Shown here: positions 34,026 to 42,565 of the stretch, one piece after another
How the letters are laid out: each line of letters opens with the position of its first letter
Position numbering within the stretch: the first letter of the stretch is position 1
From: CAKVON01 sp902475665
Lineage (GTDB): Bacteria > Actinomycetota > Coriobacteriia > Coriobacteriales > Atopobiaceae
Direction of reading: 5' to 3'
Length of the DNA stretch: 64,000 nt
NCBI GenBank assembly: GCA_036321795.1
Contig: JAWQCY010000003.1
Coordinates: 169,057 to 233,056, forward strand
Notes under the pieces: generated by a model
The model's input: only the letters and a program-made list of their open reading frames with translations
Told to the model about the DNA's origin: nothing
Database searches by the model: none
Position numbers and translations under genes: made by a program

Positions 34026-34775
34026 TTACACGCTCAGCAGGTACTCCATGGCACGAAGTCTGCAATCAAGATGCGTCGCAGCCCAGACATGGGCGCTCGA
34101 AAGCAGGAAGGAGGCCGTGGCACCGTCGGGCGACGATGCCACGAGGGTGTCGAACGTGGAGGACACGAGCGCCCGGATCCAATCGAGCTCGCCGCGCGAG
34201 ACGGGCTCCGCACCCTCGACATCCCTTGAGCAGCTCTCGCACATGGCGCCACCCACGGCAGCCGAGAAGCGCGTCGGGCTCGCATCCCCACACAGCACGC
34301 AAGAGTCGACGACGGGCATCCAGCCACCGTGCGCAAGAACCTTGAAGACGTAGGCCGCGACGACAACGTCGAGCGTCTCTCTGTCGGGAGACTCCCCGAC
34401 CGCGCCCAGTGCCCTGGACAAGATTGGGAACAGGAACGGATCCCCGGAGTCCTCGAACGACGTCAGCTCGGCAACCTCACATAGGCATGACGCCGCAGAC
34501 ACTCGGTCGATGTCCGCCCTGATGTCTAGATGCGGCTCCACGAGAGAGCATTCCGCCACCACGTCGAGACTGCGTCCGTGCGCCACGAGAAGGTCGACGT
34601 CGCAGAACAGCTCACATCGTGCGGCAAGCCTGCCGCCGGGCTTTCGGGCGCCCTTGCCCACGACCCTCAGCTGCGCGCCGCTCTCCGACAATAGCGTCAG
34701 GATGAGGTCCTGCTCGCCAAGCTTCGTCTTTCTCAGGACGATTGCCCGCGCCCTATAGGTGCGCGCGCGAGCCAT
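34026..34775 (-). CDS. recO: DNA repair protein RecO
   Basis: Loads RecA on SSB-coated gaps with RecR. 249 residues: an N-terminal OB fold (YRARAIVLRKTKLGEQDLILTLLSE ... GKGARKPGGR), a helical domain and a zinc motif (CVLCGD ... CESC, about 157-180). The era-recO order is common in Gram-positives. Three bases separate it from era. Confidence 0.93.
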   Translation of the reverse strand: MARARTYRARAIVLRKTKLGEQDLILTLLSESGAQLRVVGKGARKPGGRLAARCELFCDVDLLVAHGRSLDVVAECSLVEPHLDIRADIDRVSAASCLCEVAELTSFEDSGDPFLFPILSRALGAVGESPDRETLDVVVAAYVFKVLAHGGWMPVVDSCVLCGDASPTRFSAAVGGAMCESCSRDVEGAEPVSRGELDWIRALVSSTFDTLVASSPDGATASFLLSSAHVWAATHLDCRLRAMEYLLSV

Positions 34776-34778
34776 GCC

Positions 34779-35699
34779 CTACTCCCCCGCGTCGTACCCG
34801 AGGCGGCGAATCACGTTGACGTCGCGACGCCACTGCGGCCTGACGCGAACCTCGAGCGAGAGGAACACCTTGCATCCGAGCAGGCGCTCGATGTCGACGC
34901 GTGCCTGGGTGCCGATCTTCTTGATCATGGCGCCGCCGTGCCCGACGACGATGCCCTTCTGCCCCTCGCGCTCGACCAGGACCATCGCGCGAATCGAGGC
35001 GTGTCCGTCGCGCGCCCACTCGATGTCGTCGCACAGAACGCCAACCGAGTGCGGAATCTCCTGCCTACAGTTGAGAAGGACCTTCTCGCGGACGAACTCG
35101 GCGACGAGGTCCTCGTCGGTGGCATCGGTCTCCATGTCCTCGGGGAACCACTTCGGCCCCTCGGGCAGGCACGCGGACACTACACGCAAAAAGGCGTCGA
35201 CGTTGAACTTCTCGGTAGCCGAGACCACGATCGAGTCGTCGAAGTCGGCAAGGCCGCTCGCGGCATCGAGCTGGCTTTTTACCTGCTCGGGAGTAGCGAT
35301 GTCCGCCTTGGTCACGACTAGAAGCTTATAGGCATGAGCGGCGGCGACGTGCTTGGCGACCCATTCGTCACCACGGCCCACCGGCTTGGTTGCGTCAATC
35401 AGCAGCGCGACGACGTCGACGTCCGCAAGCTCGCCCAGGGCGGCACGGTTGAGCTCCTTGCCCAGGGCGTCCTTCGGCTTGTGCAGCCCGGGCGTGTCGA
35501 CGATGACGAGCTGCGAGTCAGGCGTGTTGACGACGGCGCGCATGCGGCGGCGCGTGGTCTGCGCCACGGGACTGGTGATGGCGACGCGCTTGCCCATGCA
35601 GGCGTTAAGCAGAGTCGACTTGCCGACGTTGGGCCTGCCCACAAGAGCGACGAAGCCACTGCGGAAGGTGCTGTCGGAAGCATTGGCGGAAGTGTCCAT
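34779..35699 (-). CDS. era: GTPase Era
   Basis: Acts in 16S rRNA maturation and 30S assembly. 306 residues: G1 GRPNVGKST (21-29), DTPGLH, TKAD, SATEK, and a C-terminal KH domain with GHGGAMIKKIGTQARVDIE. ATG 35699 is chosen for the GAAAGG site; the longer TTG start lacks one. It is clustered with ybeY, phoH and recO, as in many bacteria. Confidence 0.95.
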   Translation of the reverse strand: MDTSANASDSTFRSGFVALVGRPNVGKSTLLNACMGKRVAITSPVAQTTRRRMRAVVNTPDSQLVIVDTPGLHKPKDALGKELNRAALGELADVDVVALLIDATKPVGRGDEWVAKHVAAAHAYKLLVVTKADIATPEQVKSQLDAASGLADFDDSIVVSATEKFNVDAFLRVVSACLPEGPKWFPEDMETDATDEDLVAEFVREKVLLNCRQEIPHSVGVLCDDIEWARDGHASIRAMVLVEREGQKGIVVGHGGAMIKKIGTQARVDIERLLGCKVFLSLEVRVRPQWRRDVNVIRRLGYDAGE

Positions 35700-35741
35700 G
35701 AAAGCCTTTCGTGTCAAAGTGGCGACGGGGCGTACGATGCC

Positions 35742-36119
35742 CTACCTACCGAGAAGAGCGCCGAGGTAGACGGCGGCACCCGCGAGCGCGACCATCACGC
35801 AAAGCACCCAGACGGCCGCGGCGGCGATGTCCTTCGCCCTGCCCGCCAGCGGATGGAACTCGGGCGAGACCAGGTCGACGATCGTCTCGATCGAGGTGTT
35901 GACGAGCTCGGCGCAAAGCACCACGCCGCACCCAAGAAAGATCACGCCCCAACCGCACGCGTCAAGACCGACTACGATTCCGAGCACGACGGCGAGCGCG
36001 GCACCGGCAAGCATGACCTTGATGTTTCGCTCGGTTCGGACCGCCATGCGAAATCCCTGGATGGCGAAACCGAAGCTGTGTGCAAACGAGGGATGGTCCT
36101 TGTCGGAGCCGGGAATCAT
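35742..36119 (-). CDS. dgkA: Diacylglycerol/undecaprenol kinase
   Basis: A small integral membrane kinase of 125 residues with three helices. The family signature CAELVNTSIETIVDLV (about 68-83) and the amphipathic N-terminal segment (FAIQGFRMAVRTERNIKV) are present. In Gram-positives this family phosphorylates undecaprenol for wall carrier recycling. ATG overlaps the ybeY stop by four bases. Confidence 0.92.
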   Translation of the reverse strand: MIPGSDKDHPSFAHSFGFAIQGFRMAVRTERNIKVMLAGAALAVVLGIVVGLDACGWGVIFLGCGVVLCAELVNTSIETIVDLVSPEFHPLAGRAKDIAAAAVWVLCVMVALAGAAVYLGALLGR

Positions 36120-36622
36120 GCCTCGTCCCTCCTGTGGCGGGTGAGGACCGTGGGCGAGAGGGTTCCGTCACCGGGAAGCGATGCGAGGATCTCGTCCTCG
36201 ATGCCCTGCATAACCACGGCGTCTTCCTCCTCCATGTGGTCATAGCCAAGCAGGTGAAGCATGCCGTGGACCATAAGCAGACGCGTCTCGTCGGCGATTG
36301 TCGTACCGAAGTCGCCTGCCTGACGCCCCACATAGGCAGGGGCAAGCACGATGTCACCGAGCTCGCAGGGCTCCTCGGGGGCGAGCTCAGGGTCATCGGG
36401 ACGCTCCGTCTCGAAGGACAGGACGTCAGTGGGCGCCGCAACGTCGCGCCAGCGCTCGTTGAGCTCGGCGATGCTCTCGTCCGACACGAACGAGACCGAT
36501 ACCATGCAGGTCCTCTCCACTCCCCTGTCGAGAAGAACGGCGTCACACAGCGAGGCCAGCTCCTCTTCGGTGAAGATCGACGCGACGCCGTCCTCGCAAA
36601 AGACGTCAAGCTCAGCGCTCAT
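36116..36622 (-). CDS. ybeY: Endoribonuclease YbeY
   Basis: A zinc-dependent RNase for 16S rRNA 3'-end processing and ribosome quality control. 168 residues. The zinc motif HGMLHLLGYDH (three His) and the PTDVLSFE segment are intact. ATG 36622 lies inside the end of phoH and has AAGGGGG upstream. This is the usual phoH-ybeY pair. Confidence 0.95.
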   Translation of the reverse strand: MSAELDVFCEDGVASIFTEEELASLCDAVLLDRGVERTCMVSVSFVSDESIAELNERWRDVAAPTDVLSFETERPDDPELAPEEPCELGDIVLAPAYVGRQAGDFGTTIADETRLLMVHGMLHLLGYDHMEEEDAVVMQGIEDEILASLPGDGTLSPTVLTRHRRDEA

Positions 36623-37592
36623 CTCGTGCCCCCTTGCCAGTCGTTTTGGACGAGGCGGCCGCCTCGTATGCGTCGACAATCCTGCCGACTAGCGTATGCC
36701 TAACGATATCCGAACGTCCGAGATTGACGAAGGCGATGTCGTCTACGCCCGAAAGAACCCTGCGCGCGGACTCGAGGCCGCTTTCGCCCGCAAGGTCGCG
36801 TTGGGAGACATCGCCCGTAACGACGAACTTGGACGAAAAGCCCAGCCTGGTGAGGAACATCTTCATCTGCTCGGGCGTGGTGTTCTGCGCCTCGTCGAGG
36901 ATGACGAAGGCATCGTTGAACGTCCTGCCACGCATGAAGGCGAGCGGGGCGATCTCGATTACGCCCTGCTCGATAAGGGCGTTGCCCTTCTCCATGTCGG
37001 TCATGTCGAACAGCGCGTCGTACAAGGGGCGCACGTAGGGGTCGAGCTTCTCCTCGAGGGTGCCGGGAAGAAAGCCGAGCGACTCGCCCGCCTCGACCAC
37101 GGGACGCGCCAGCACGATGCGGCCGACCTCCTTGCGCTTGAGCGCGGAAACCGCCATGGCAACGGCAAGGTAGGTCTTGCCCGTTCCTGCAGGCCCGATT
37201 CCAAACGTGATGGTGTTCGACCTGATGGCGTCGACATAGCGCTTCTGGCCCGCGGTCTTGGGTCGCAGGGCCTTGCCGCGAAACGTGAGCAGGATGTCGT
37301 CGGAAAGGGAGAAGGGCGGAGTCGTACCAAGTCTCACCTGGTCGACGAGAAGGTCGACGTCGGAGACCGACGGAACGCCGCCGCCGGAGACGATGCGAAT
37401 GAGGCGTGAGAAGACCGAGGTGACGCAGTCAACATCATCTGCCGGGCCAACGACGCTAACCTGGCTTCCGCGCACTGAGACCATGGCGCCAAACGAGGAT
37501 TCGACCCTACGCAAAAGCGAGTCGGCCGGGCCCATAAGCAGGGACGGATCGACCGAGTCGGGAATGGTGAGTCTGACTCGCGTTGGCTCCAT
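36612..37592 (-). CDS. phoH: PhoH family ATPase (PhoH-like/YbeZ)
   Basis: 326 residues with an N-terminal KH-like region and an ATPase core: GPAGTGKTYLAVAMAV Walker A, FVILDEAQNTTPEQMKMFLTRLG Walker B and sensor, TGDVSQRDL. YbeZ-type proteins partner YbeY in rRNA processing. GGAGG precedes ATG 37592; the longer upstream reading has no site. Confidence 0.93.
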   Translation of the reverse strand: MEPTRVRLTIPDSVDPSLLMGPADSLLRRVESSFGAMVSVRGSQVSVVGPADDVDCVTSVFSRLIRIVSGGGVPSVSDVDLLVDQVRLGTTPPFSLSDDILLTFRGKALRPKTAGQKRYVDAIRSNTITFGIGPAGTGKTYLAVAMAVSALKRKEVGRIVLARPVVEAGESLGFLPGTLEEKLDPYVRPLYDALFDMTDMEKGNALIEQGVIEIAPLAFMRGRTFNDAFVILDEAQNTTPEQMKMFLTRLGFSSKFVVTGDVSQRDLAGESGLESARRVLSGVDDIAFVNLGRSDIVRHTLVGRIVDAYEAAASSKTTGKGARDER

Positions 37593-37630
37593 GCAACCTC
37601 CGTGTTCCAGCGGGCCCGTCGACCCGCGCA

Positions 37631-38956
37631 CTACACTCCGAGAATAGCACCCGCGTGAATACCAGGCTCGCTCGGGCTACCCGCCGAGGGGCGCGCGTCG
37701 AGAAGTTCCCCGTCGCAGGCGGTGACGCGGGCCCTCACAAGCTCACCAGGGCAACCGGTGTCGACAATCGCGTCAAACAGGCCACCCGTGACGCCACGGC
37801 CCGGCTCCTGAACCAAGACCAGCTCCTCGTGACCGACGCGTGCCATGGCGGCCTCGCGACGCATGCGTGCCGCAAGGCAGCGCATTCGACGTGCTCGCTC
37901 GGCGCTGACCTTGGGTTCCACCTGGCAGTCCATCTGGGCAGCAGGCGTACCCGGACGCCTAGAGTACCTGAACACGTGCATCTTGGAGAAGCCCATGCGC
38001 TCGCAAAACGAAAGGGAGTCCTCGAACTGAGCGTCCGTCTCCCCAGGGAAGCCCACGATGAGGTCACAGCCGAGCGATAGGTCAGGCAGCGCACGACGCG
38101 CCGCATCCACCATGCGCGCATAATATGCCGTGTCATAGGTGCGATTCATCGCGGCGAGCGTCGCATCGCACCCAGACTGGAGCGGGACATGCAAAAACGG
38201 GGCGACACGACCGTCGGAGTCTGCCATGACGCGCAACAGGTCGGCGTCAACGTCCTGCGGCTCGACGGAGGACAACCTCAATCGGCCCACGTCCGTCCTT
38301 CTCAGCAGGCCGTCGAGAAGCTCCGGGAGCCGGACCGTCCGACCACCTGAGGTCGACTCATAGCGACCGAGGTTGATTCCCGTGAGGACGACCTCCCGGG
38401 CGCCGGACGCCACCCTCTCGGCTACGCGAGCGACCGCCTCGTCCAAGTCGAGGGATCTCGCGCGGCCACGCGCCTTCCAGACGATGCAATACGTGCAACG
38501 ATTGTCGCAGCCATCCTGTACCTTGACGCCGGGACGCGTCCTTCCGGTCGGGGTGCCCGCATGCCCGCAGGTGCCCACATCCCCCTCGCAGGCAGCCAGG
38601 CCAAGAAGGCGCAGGGCCTCGCCCGCGACACGGGCCTTGTCCCGCTGAACGACGACGCGCTCGCCCAGCGACGCAACCTCGTCCTCGAAAAGGGAGGCGA
38701 CGCAGCCCGTGGCGACGACCCAAGGCATGCGCGGCAGCGCTGCCGCATGCCGAACGGCCTTCCGTGCCTTTGCCTCCGCCTCCCCCGTGACGGCACAGGT
38801 GTTGACCACGACGAGGTCGGCGGAGGCCTCGTCGCAAATGACGCAGCCAGCAGCCTCGAGCTCGGAGGCAATGTCGTCAAGCTCGACCCTATTGACCCTG
38901 CAGCCCAGGTTTACACATGCAACCCGCGCGGGGGCTGGCCCGTCCGTGCGGCCCAC
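37631..38956 (-). CDS. mtaB: tRNA-t6A37 methylthiotransferase MtaB
   Basis: A radical-SAM enzyme converting t6A37 to ms2t6A37. The N-terminal cluster residues lie in NLGCRVNRVE, NTCAVTGEAEAKARKAVR and ATGCVA, with the SAM cluster in GCDNRCTYC and a TRAM-like tail. NLGCRVN and CAVT are MtaB-type. GTG 38956 is preferred because it overlaps the dnaJ stop (TAGTG) and has AAGGGTGGG upstream; a longer start would overlap dnaJ by 37 bases. 441 residues. Confidence 0.92.
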   Translation of the reverse strand: MGRTDGPAPARVACVNLGCRVNRVELDDIASELEAAGCVICDEASADLVVVNTCAVTGEAEAKARKAVRHAAALPRMPWVVATGCVASLFEDEVASLGERVVVQRDKARVAGEALRLLGLAACEGDVGTCGHAGTPTGRTRPGVKVQDGCDNRCTYCIVWKARGRARSLDLDEAVARVAERVASGAREVVLTGINLGRYESTSGGRTVRLPELLDGLLRRTDVGRLRLSSVEPQDVDADLLRVMADSDGRVAPFLHVPLQSGCDATLAAMNRTYDTAYYARMVDAARRALPDLSLGCDLIVGFPGETDAQFEDSLSFCERMGFSKMHVFRYSRRPGTPAAQMDCQVEPKVSAERARRMRCLAARMRREAAMARVGHEELVLVQEPGRGVTGGLFDAIVDTGCPGELVRARVTACDGELLDARPSAGSPSEPGIHAGAILGV

Positions 38957-40125
38957 TATCGCCCACCCTTGCGGTGGCGCTTCTTCTTGCACTTGCTTGC
39001 GACATCATCGGTACGCGGGGCGTCCTTCTCGGCAACGAACTCGAGCCGCTCGAGGTCGGCACGCTCGCGAACCATGTCCTCGACGAGCTCGACCTGCTCG
39101 GGCGTGAGGTCGGTCGGCACGCGAACGTCGATGAGGACGATGAGGTTGCCACGGGCCGAGGTCCCCTGTCGGGGCATGCCGTGCCCATTGACGACGACCT
39201 GCTGGCCATACTGGCAGCCCGCAGGGACCTCGACCCTGACGCACTCGCCCTCGAGGATGCCGTCGATCACATGGGCGGAGCCGACCATGGCCTCGAGCGC
39301 GTCGACCTCCACGGTGCAGATGAGATCGTCCCCCTGCCTGCGGAAGCGATCGTCATCGGTAATGGTGACGCTGACCACGAGGTCGCCGGAGCGGTCGCCA
39401 CGAACGCCGGCCTCGCCACGGCCTCGCACGGTAACGTTCTGTCCCGAGTGGATGCCCGCGGGAATCTCGATCTTTACGGTCTCATGCGAGGGGGTGCGGC
39501 CCTGCCCCTGGCAGGTCTCGCACGGGTGGTCGACCATGCGGCCGGTGCCCTGGCAGTCGGGACACACGGACTGGGTCTGCATGCGACCGAGCATGGTGTT
39601 CTGAACCGTGACGACGGTGCCGGTGCCATGGCAACGGGAGCAGGTGGTGACGGAGCCACCCTCGGCAAAGCCCCTGCCAGCGCAGTCGTCGCAAGGGGCG
39701 AGCCTGTCGTAGGAGATGGTCTTGGTGGTGCCGCTCGCAGCCTCCGCAAGAGTGATGCGCAGGTTGATACCCATGTCGCGGCCGGCGGTACGGGCCTGGC
39801 GCCCCCTCGAGCGGCCGCCACCACCACCGAAGAAGGAGGAGAAGATGTCGGACATGTCCATTCCACCGAAGATGTCTGACATGTCGACGTAGTCGCCGCC
39901 GCCAAACCCCTGGGGGCCGTCAGGGTTGCCGAACTGGTCGTAGTTGGCACGCTTGCGCTCGTCGGACAGGACCGAGTACGCCTCGTTGACAAGCTTGAAC
40001 CTCTCCTCGGCGTCGTCAGCCTTGTTGACGTCGGGATGCAGCTCGCGAGCCTTCTTCAAAAACGCGCGCTTGATCGTACGCGCGTCCGCATCGCGATCGA
40101 CGCCGAGAATCTCGTAGTAATCCAT
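38956..40125 (-). CDS. dnaJ: Chaperone protein DnaJ
   Basis: DnaK co-chaperone, 389 residues: J domain with HPD at 30-32, a Gly/Phe and Asp-Met-rich linker (74-110), four CxxCxGxG zinc repeats (CDDCAGRG, CSRCHGTG, CPDCQGTG, CETCQGQG) and both substrate-binding C-terminal domains, with a basic tail. ATG 40125 starts the MDYYEILGV sequence. No dnaK, grpE or hrcA gene and no CIRCE repeat is in the window. A membrane paralogue lies directly upstream. Confidence 0.95.
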   Translation of the reverse strand: MDYYEILGVDRDADARTIKRAFLKKARELHPDVNKADDAEERFKLVNEAYSVLSDERKRANYDQFGNPDGPQGFGGGDYVDMSDIFGGMDMSDIFSSFFGGGGGRSRGRQARTAGRDMGINLRITLAEAASGTTKTISYDRLAPCDDCAGRGFAEGGSVTTCSRCHGTGTVVTVQNTMLGRMQTQSVCPDCQGTGRMVDHPCETCQGQGRTPSHETVKIEIPAGIHSGQNVTVRGRGEAGVRGDRSGDLVVSVTITDDDRFRRQGDDLICTVEVDALEAMVGSAHVIDGILEGECVRVEVPAGCQYGQQVVVNGHGMPRQGTSARGNLIVLIDVRVPTDLTPEQVELVEDMVRERADLERLEFVAEKDAPRTDDVASKCKKKRHRKGGR

Positions 40126-40164
40126 GCTCTCACTCAACAGAACCATTCTCCAAACAAAACGCTG

Positions 40165-41253
40165 CTAGCGGCCAACAAAGCCGGCGCGACCCGCGCCGGA
40201 GACGCAGGAAACCATCGTGACGAGGAACAGGGCCATCACGGCGCCGTTGACGGCACCGGCGACCAAATAGCGCCCCGCGTTCTTCCACCACACCACATTG
40301 CCGCCGACGCCACGGCCGAAGGCAAGAAACAGCCCGATGACAAGCGGGACCATAACGGTCATGACCATGGAGCCCAGGACCCCCGCAAAGGTGCCAAACA
40401 GAAGGAACGGCAGGCAGAAGCCGACGAGCTGGAAACCGTTGGCCTGCAGGGGCATGAGCCTCTCAGAGGGCACGCCAACGCGGCAGACGAAGTCGCCGGC
40501 GGCGGAGCCGTTGGTCCCGGCGTTACCCTTGCCTTCGAAGCGAATCTCGTCTCCGTCATGCGAGCCCGCGGGGATCTCGACCACGATCTCGCTGGCGGTG
40601 AGGTTTCGCCCGGAACCGCCGCAGACGTCGCACGGATCGGCCACGACCTTGCCCGTACCCTCGCACTCGGGGCAGACCATGCTCACGGCACCAAAGCCAA
40701 AGAGGTCGGACAGGTCGACGCCGATCTGTCCGGTGCCACCGCAGGTGGGGCACCTCTCGGGACGCTCGGAGCTGACGGAACCCTTGCCCGCGCACGCCGC
40801 GCACCTCTCGTAATGGTTGTAGGTGATGCCGCGAGAGCATCCCTTCGCCGCGGTCTCGGCATCAATGTCGAGCTGGTAGATGACATCAGCTCCCGCCTTG
40901 GGATTGTAGGCGCGGCCGGTCTTGGCATGTCCCGCAGACGAGAAGGGCGAACCCCACCCAAAGGGCCAGGCGCCGGACATGGGAGAGCCCTGTGCGGTGG
41001 GCTGCCAGGTTGAGGAGGCGGCGAACGGGTTGCCCGACCTCATGGCGTCATAGCGCCTGCGCTTGTCGGGATCGGACAGCACCGCATACGCCTCGGAGAC
41101 CTCCTTGAAGCGCTCCTCGGCATCGGGCGCCTTGTTGACGTCAGGGTGCAGCTTCCTGGCAACCTGCTGGAAAGCCTTGCGAATCTCCTCGGCGGAGGCA
41201 TCCTGCTCCACGCCGAGAATCTTGTAGTAGTCCTTCTCGTTCATTGACGCCAT
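40165..41253 (-). CDS. Membrane-anchored DnaJ-like protein
   Basis: 362 residues. Residues 1-70 are a J domain with HPD at 36-38. Four zinc repeats follow (CAACAGKG 151-158, CPTCGGTG 169-176, CPECEGTG 194-201, CDVCGGSG 208-215) and a first C-terminal domain strand set (IVVEIPAGSHDGDEIRFEGKG). Where DnaJ has its second domain and dimerisation helix, this protein has hydrophobic segments (about 274-312, perhaps two helices, and 328-350). So it probably works at the membrane, possibly recruiting DnaK there. Partner and substrate unknown. Confidence 0.8.
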   Translation of the reverse strand: MASMNEKDYYKILGVEQDASAEEIRKAFQQVARKLHPDVNKAPDAEERFKEVSEAYAVLSDPDKRRRYDAMRSGNPFAASSTWQPTAQGSPMSGAWPFGWGSPFSSAGHAKTGRAYNPKAGADVIYQLDIDAETAAKGCSRGITYNHYERCAACAGKGSVSSERPERCPTCGGTGQIGVDLSDLFGFGAVSMVCPECEGTGKVVADPCDVCGGSGRNLTASEIVVEIPAGSHDGDEIRFEGKGNAGTNGSAAGDFVCRVGVPSERLMPLQANGFQLVGFCLPFLLFGTFAGVLGSMVMTVMVPLVIGLFLAFGRGVGGNVVWWKNAGRYLVAGAVNGAVMALFLVTMVSCVSGAGRAGFVGR

Positions 41254-41292
41254 CGGGCACCCCGGTCTAATCCCCCGCTCACGGCGGGTCGT

Positions 41293-42564
41293 CTATCGGC
41301 ACTCTCGGGTTTCGATTGTACCCATGGACAGGTCCCACATTCTCTCGTACAGCTCATTTCCAAGCAGCCAGCCATCGCGGGTCGGAGCAAGGCCCCCGTC
41401 GTCCAACACGGCAAGCCCGTCGGACACGACCCCCGCGACCGTCGAGTTGACTGTTCCCACGCCGATGACGTCGCGAGCGTGCGCAAGGAGCCCAGGCGCG
41501 ACGCCGTCGCTCATCCTGCAGCCAAGCATGAGGTCCTCGCAGGTGGCCTGGCGCATGTCGAGGAACTCTACCGAGAAGTGCGAGCGACTCGCACCCGACC
41601 CCATCCGCTCGGAGACGCGGACGCGCACGCAGTCGGAAGGTGCGACGGGAAGGCACTTCTCGGCAACTCGCAGCAGGTCATAGGCCTCGACGGGATACAT
41701 TCCCGAGGCACCGACGCCCACGCCGGCGTAAGGGATGCCAGACCAGTAGGCGACGTTGTGCTCGCAGCGCTTGCCCGGCTTCGCGTAACTCGCGACCTCG
41801 TAGCGTTCGAGTCCGCGGACGAGAAGTGCGTCGGAGGCACGAAGCATGAGGTCCGCCTGGACGTCGGGGTCGGGCCCCTCGAGCCTGCCAGCGTCCACGT
41901 CGGCGGCAAGCGGGGTGCCATCCTCGACCATGAGCGGGTAGACGCTCACGTGGCCCACGCCGCTCTCGCTCGCCAGGCGAAGGGTGCGATCCCAGCTTTC
42001 GGGCGTCTGAAGGGGGATCCCGCACATGAGGTCACACGAGACGTCGAGCCCCACCAGACACGCAGACTCGATCGCGGACAGCGCGTCGGCGGCATCGTGC
42101 AGGCGCCCAAGTGCCACGAGCTCGCGATTTTCGAGCGACTGCACGCCGACCGAGACTCGGGTGACGCCCGAGGCCGCCATGGCCCGGGAGACGTCAGCAG
42201 TCAGCGTGTCGGGATTGGCCTCGCAACTGAACTCGACGGGTCCGCACGCATCAGACACCTTTTCGCAGAGCCTCTCCAAAAGTGCCGGTCCCAACATGGA
42301 GGGGGTGCCGCCGCCGACATACGCGGTCCTGACCCGATCGAGAAGGCCGAGGTCGGCAAGGCGGTCGATTCGCCTGCATGTTAGGTCGACATACTCCTCG
42401 AGTCGGGCGGAACCCATGGCGCACCCAACCGAGGCAAAGTCACAGTAGCGGCACTTCCTGACGCAGAAGGGCACGTGGACGTAAAGGGCGCCCACACTCG
42501 ACACGTGGTAGCGGCCCGACCAGCCTGCCGAGTCGGGCCAGCCATCCCAAAGGCTTCGGCCCAC
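41293..42564 (-). CDS. hemW: HemW family radical-SAM protein
   Basis: 423 residues with CVRKCRYC (Cys34, Cys38, Cys41), AYVGGGTPSML, SCEANPDTL, RVSVGVQSLENREL and the YEVASYAKPGKRCEHNVAYW segment. HemW proteins bind heme and are thought to deliver it; they resemble coproporphyrinogen dehydrogenase HemN but lack its last cysteine (the motif here is CxxxCxYC without CxC), so HemW is preferred. The lepA-hemW-dnaJ neighbourhood is typical. The first 24 residues may be artefactual if a later start is used. Confidence 0.88.
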   Translation of the reverse strand: MGRSLWDGWPDSAGWSGRYHVSSVGALYVHVPFCVRKCRYCDFASVGCAMGSARLEEYVDLTCRRIDRLADLGLLDRVRTAYVGGGTPSMLGPALLERLCEKVSDACGPVEFSCEANPDTLTADVSRAMAASGVTRVSVGVQSLENRELVALGRLHDAADALSAIESACLVGLDVSCDLMCGIPLQTPESWDRTLRLASESGVGHVSVYPLMVEDGTPLAADVDAGRLEGPDPDVQADLMLRASDALLVRGLERYEVASYAKPGKRCEHNVAYWSGIPYAGVGVGASGMYPVEAYDLLRVAEKCLPVAPSDCVRVRVSERMGSGASRSHFSVEFLDMRQATCEDLMLGCRMSDGVAPGLLAHARDVIGVGTVNSTVAGVVSDGLAVLDDGGLAPTRDGWLLGNELYERMWDLSMGTIETRECR

Positions 42565-42565
42565 G

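Noticed and set aside
38917..39879. A 320-codon plus-strand frame opposite dnaJ
   Set aside because: Antisense shadow of dnaJ; no binding site and no plausible product.
38956..41253. Heat-shock CIRCE or HAIR repeats near the dnaJ genes
   Set aside because: I looked for the TTAGCACTC-type inverted repeat and the HspR-type repeat around both genes and saw none.
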